DNA of 64,000 bases, from contig NZ_JAKNDA010000003.1 of assembly GCF_023155095.1 (NCBI RefSeq), positions 124,001 to 188,000 of the forward strand. Direction: 5' to 3'. This document shows, in pieces, positions 63,633 to 64,000 of the stretch (position 1 is its first letter; each line of letters starts with the position of its first letter). Source of the stretch: Idiomarina aminovorans (GTDB lineage Bacteria; Pseudomonadota; Gammaproteobacteria; Enterobacterales; Alteromonadaceae). The position numbers and the translations under genes are program-made. The notes below the pieces were generated by a model, which was given only the letters and a program-made list of their open reading frames with translations, searched no databases and was not told the DNA's origin.

Positions 63633-64000
63633 CCACAGAACAACATCAAAACCTGCATAATTTACATCAGCTCTGGCGGCTTCAGCCTTATCAGGAGCTA
63701 ACCACCAGCCGTGGTCTTCCTTTTTATAAGCTCGAACAATGGCCGGCAAGAGCTTGGTGCCAACCCGGTAATTACTCAGAAGCCGAGAAAACGCACCTAT
63801 TTGCGGAGTTGAGCACGCAAATGTCGGCATCTCACACGTTATCGATGCCGGAAGCTCTGTTGCCTAAAGGCGAACCCGGGCTTAACTCGTTAGCCCTCAG
63901 TTTTAGTCAACAAATGATGACCAAAAACCTGGATGCCTCAGCACCCGGCTCTGCTTTTCCGCATTTAGCACTAGAGCCTACAGGCCCGCAACAGGCGCAG
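63629..64000 (+). CDS. Unrecognised gene, cut by the window end
   Basis: ATG 63629 overlaps the previous stop (ATGA). The frame stays open for 124 codons to the window end. The visible N-terminus (HNLHQLWRLQPYQELTTSRGLPFYKLEQWPARAW split over residues 9-42) is rich in Gln, His and Trp, with no signal peptide or membrane span. I do not recognise it. Third gene of the reductase operon. Confidence 0.75.
   Translation, partial: MTTEQHQNLHNLHQLWRLQPYQELTTSRGLPFYKLEQWPARAWCQPGNYSEAEKTHLFAELSTQMSASHTLSMPEALLPKGEPGLNSLALSFSQQMMTKNLDASAPGSAFPHLALEPTGPQQAQ

Overview
The window looks like chromosome of a marine gammaproteobacterium of the Alteromonadales, most like Idiomarina. This is inferred from protein character and gene order (ndk-rlmN-pilW-rodZ-ispG-hisS-yfgM-bamB-der, hslR-hslO beside gspC-N, metX-metY), not from a database search. 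No rRNA, tRNA or CRISPR array was seen.

Region 1 (1-10 kb) holds a DcaP-like porin, ppk-ppx for polyphosphate, a secreted alkaline phosphatase, xseA, and a metX-metY pair for direct sulfhydrylation. ppk and the alkaline phosphatase each carry a good PhoB box, and metX-metY has three tandem MetJ boxes over its -35. Region 2 (10-22.2 kb) is an MscS channel and a complete gspC-gspN type II secretion operon. Region 3 (22.3-36.9 kb) is core housekeeping: redox chaperones, ribosome and outer-membrane assembly, tRNA charging, isoprenoid synthesis, RNA methylation, ndk, msrA, an iscR-iscS pair under a near-perfect IscR type 1 site, trmJ and suhB. The iscS gene lacks the IscU-binding tail and no iscU follows.

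Region 4 (37-51.5 kb) is mixed: two small membrane proteins, a periplasmic catalase-like peroxidase with its cytochrome b561, a periplasmic ATP-dependent ligase, a higBA module, a small ABC exporter, and a membrane-fusion/ABC/FtsX operon. That last operon has a sigma-54-like promoter and faces a sigma-54 response regulator and sensor kinase.

Region 5 (51.5-63 kb) is an accessory, partly decaying zone. It has a PAS gene with an in-frame stop, a vapC lacking its N-terminus, a collapsed antitoxin/toxin cassette, an intact yefM-yoeB cassette with a well-formed integron attC site (no integrase in the window), a complete IS5-family element, a retropepsin-like/PDZ gene with one amber codon, and a Fic protein with an AbiEi-like N-terminus behind four direct repeats spaced exactly 24 bp. 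Core rhlE then appears, followed by hipBA with three evenly spaced inverted-repeat operators. The window closes with a Crp/Fnr regulator and an overlapping nitroreductase, YdcZ-like transporter and unrecognised gene that runs off the end.

The most interesting themes are the density of toxin-antitoxin type loci, each with its own readable operator architecture, and the integron cassette scar next to them.
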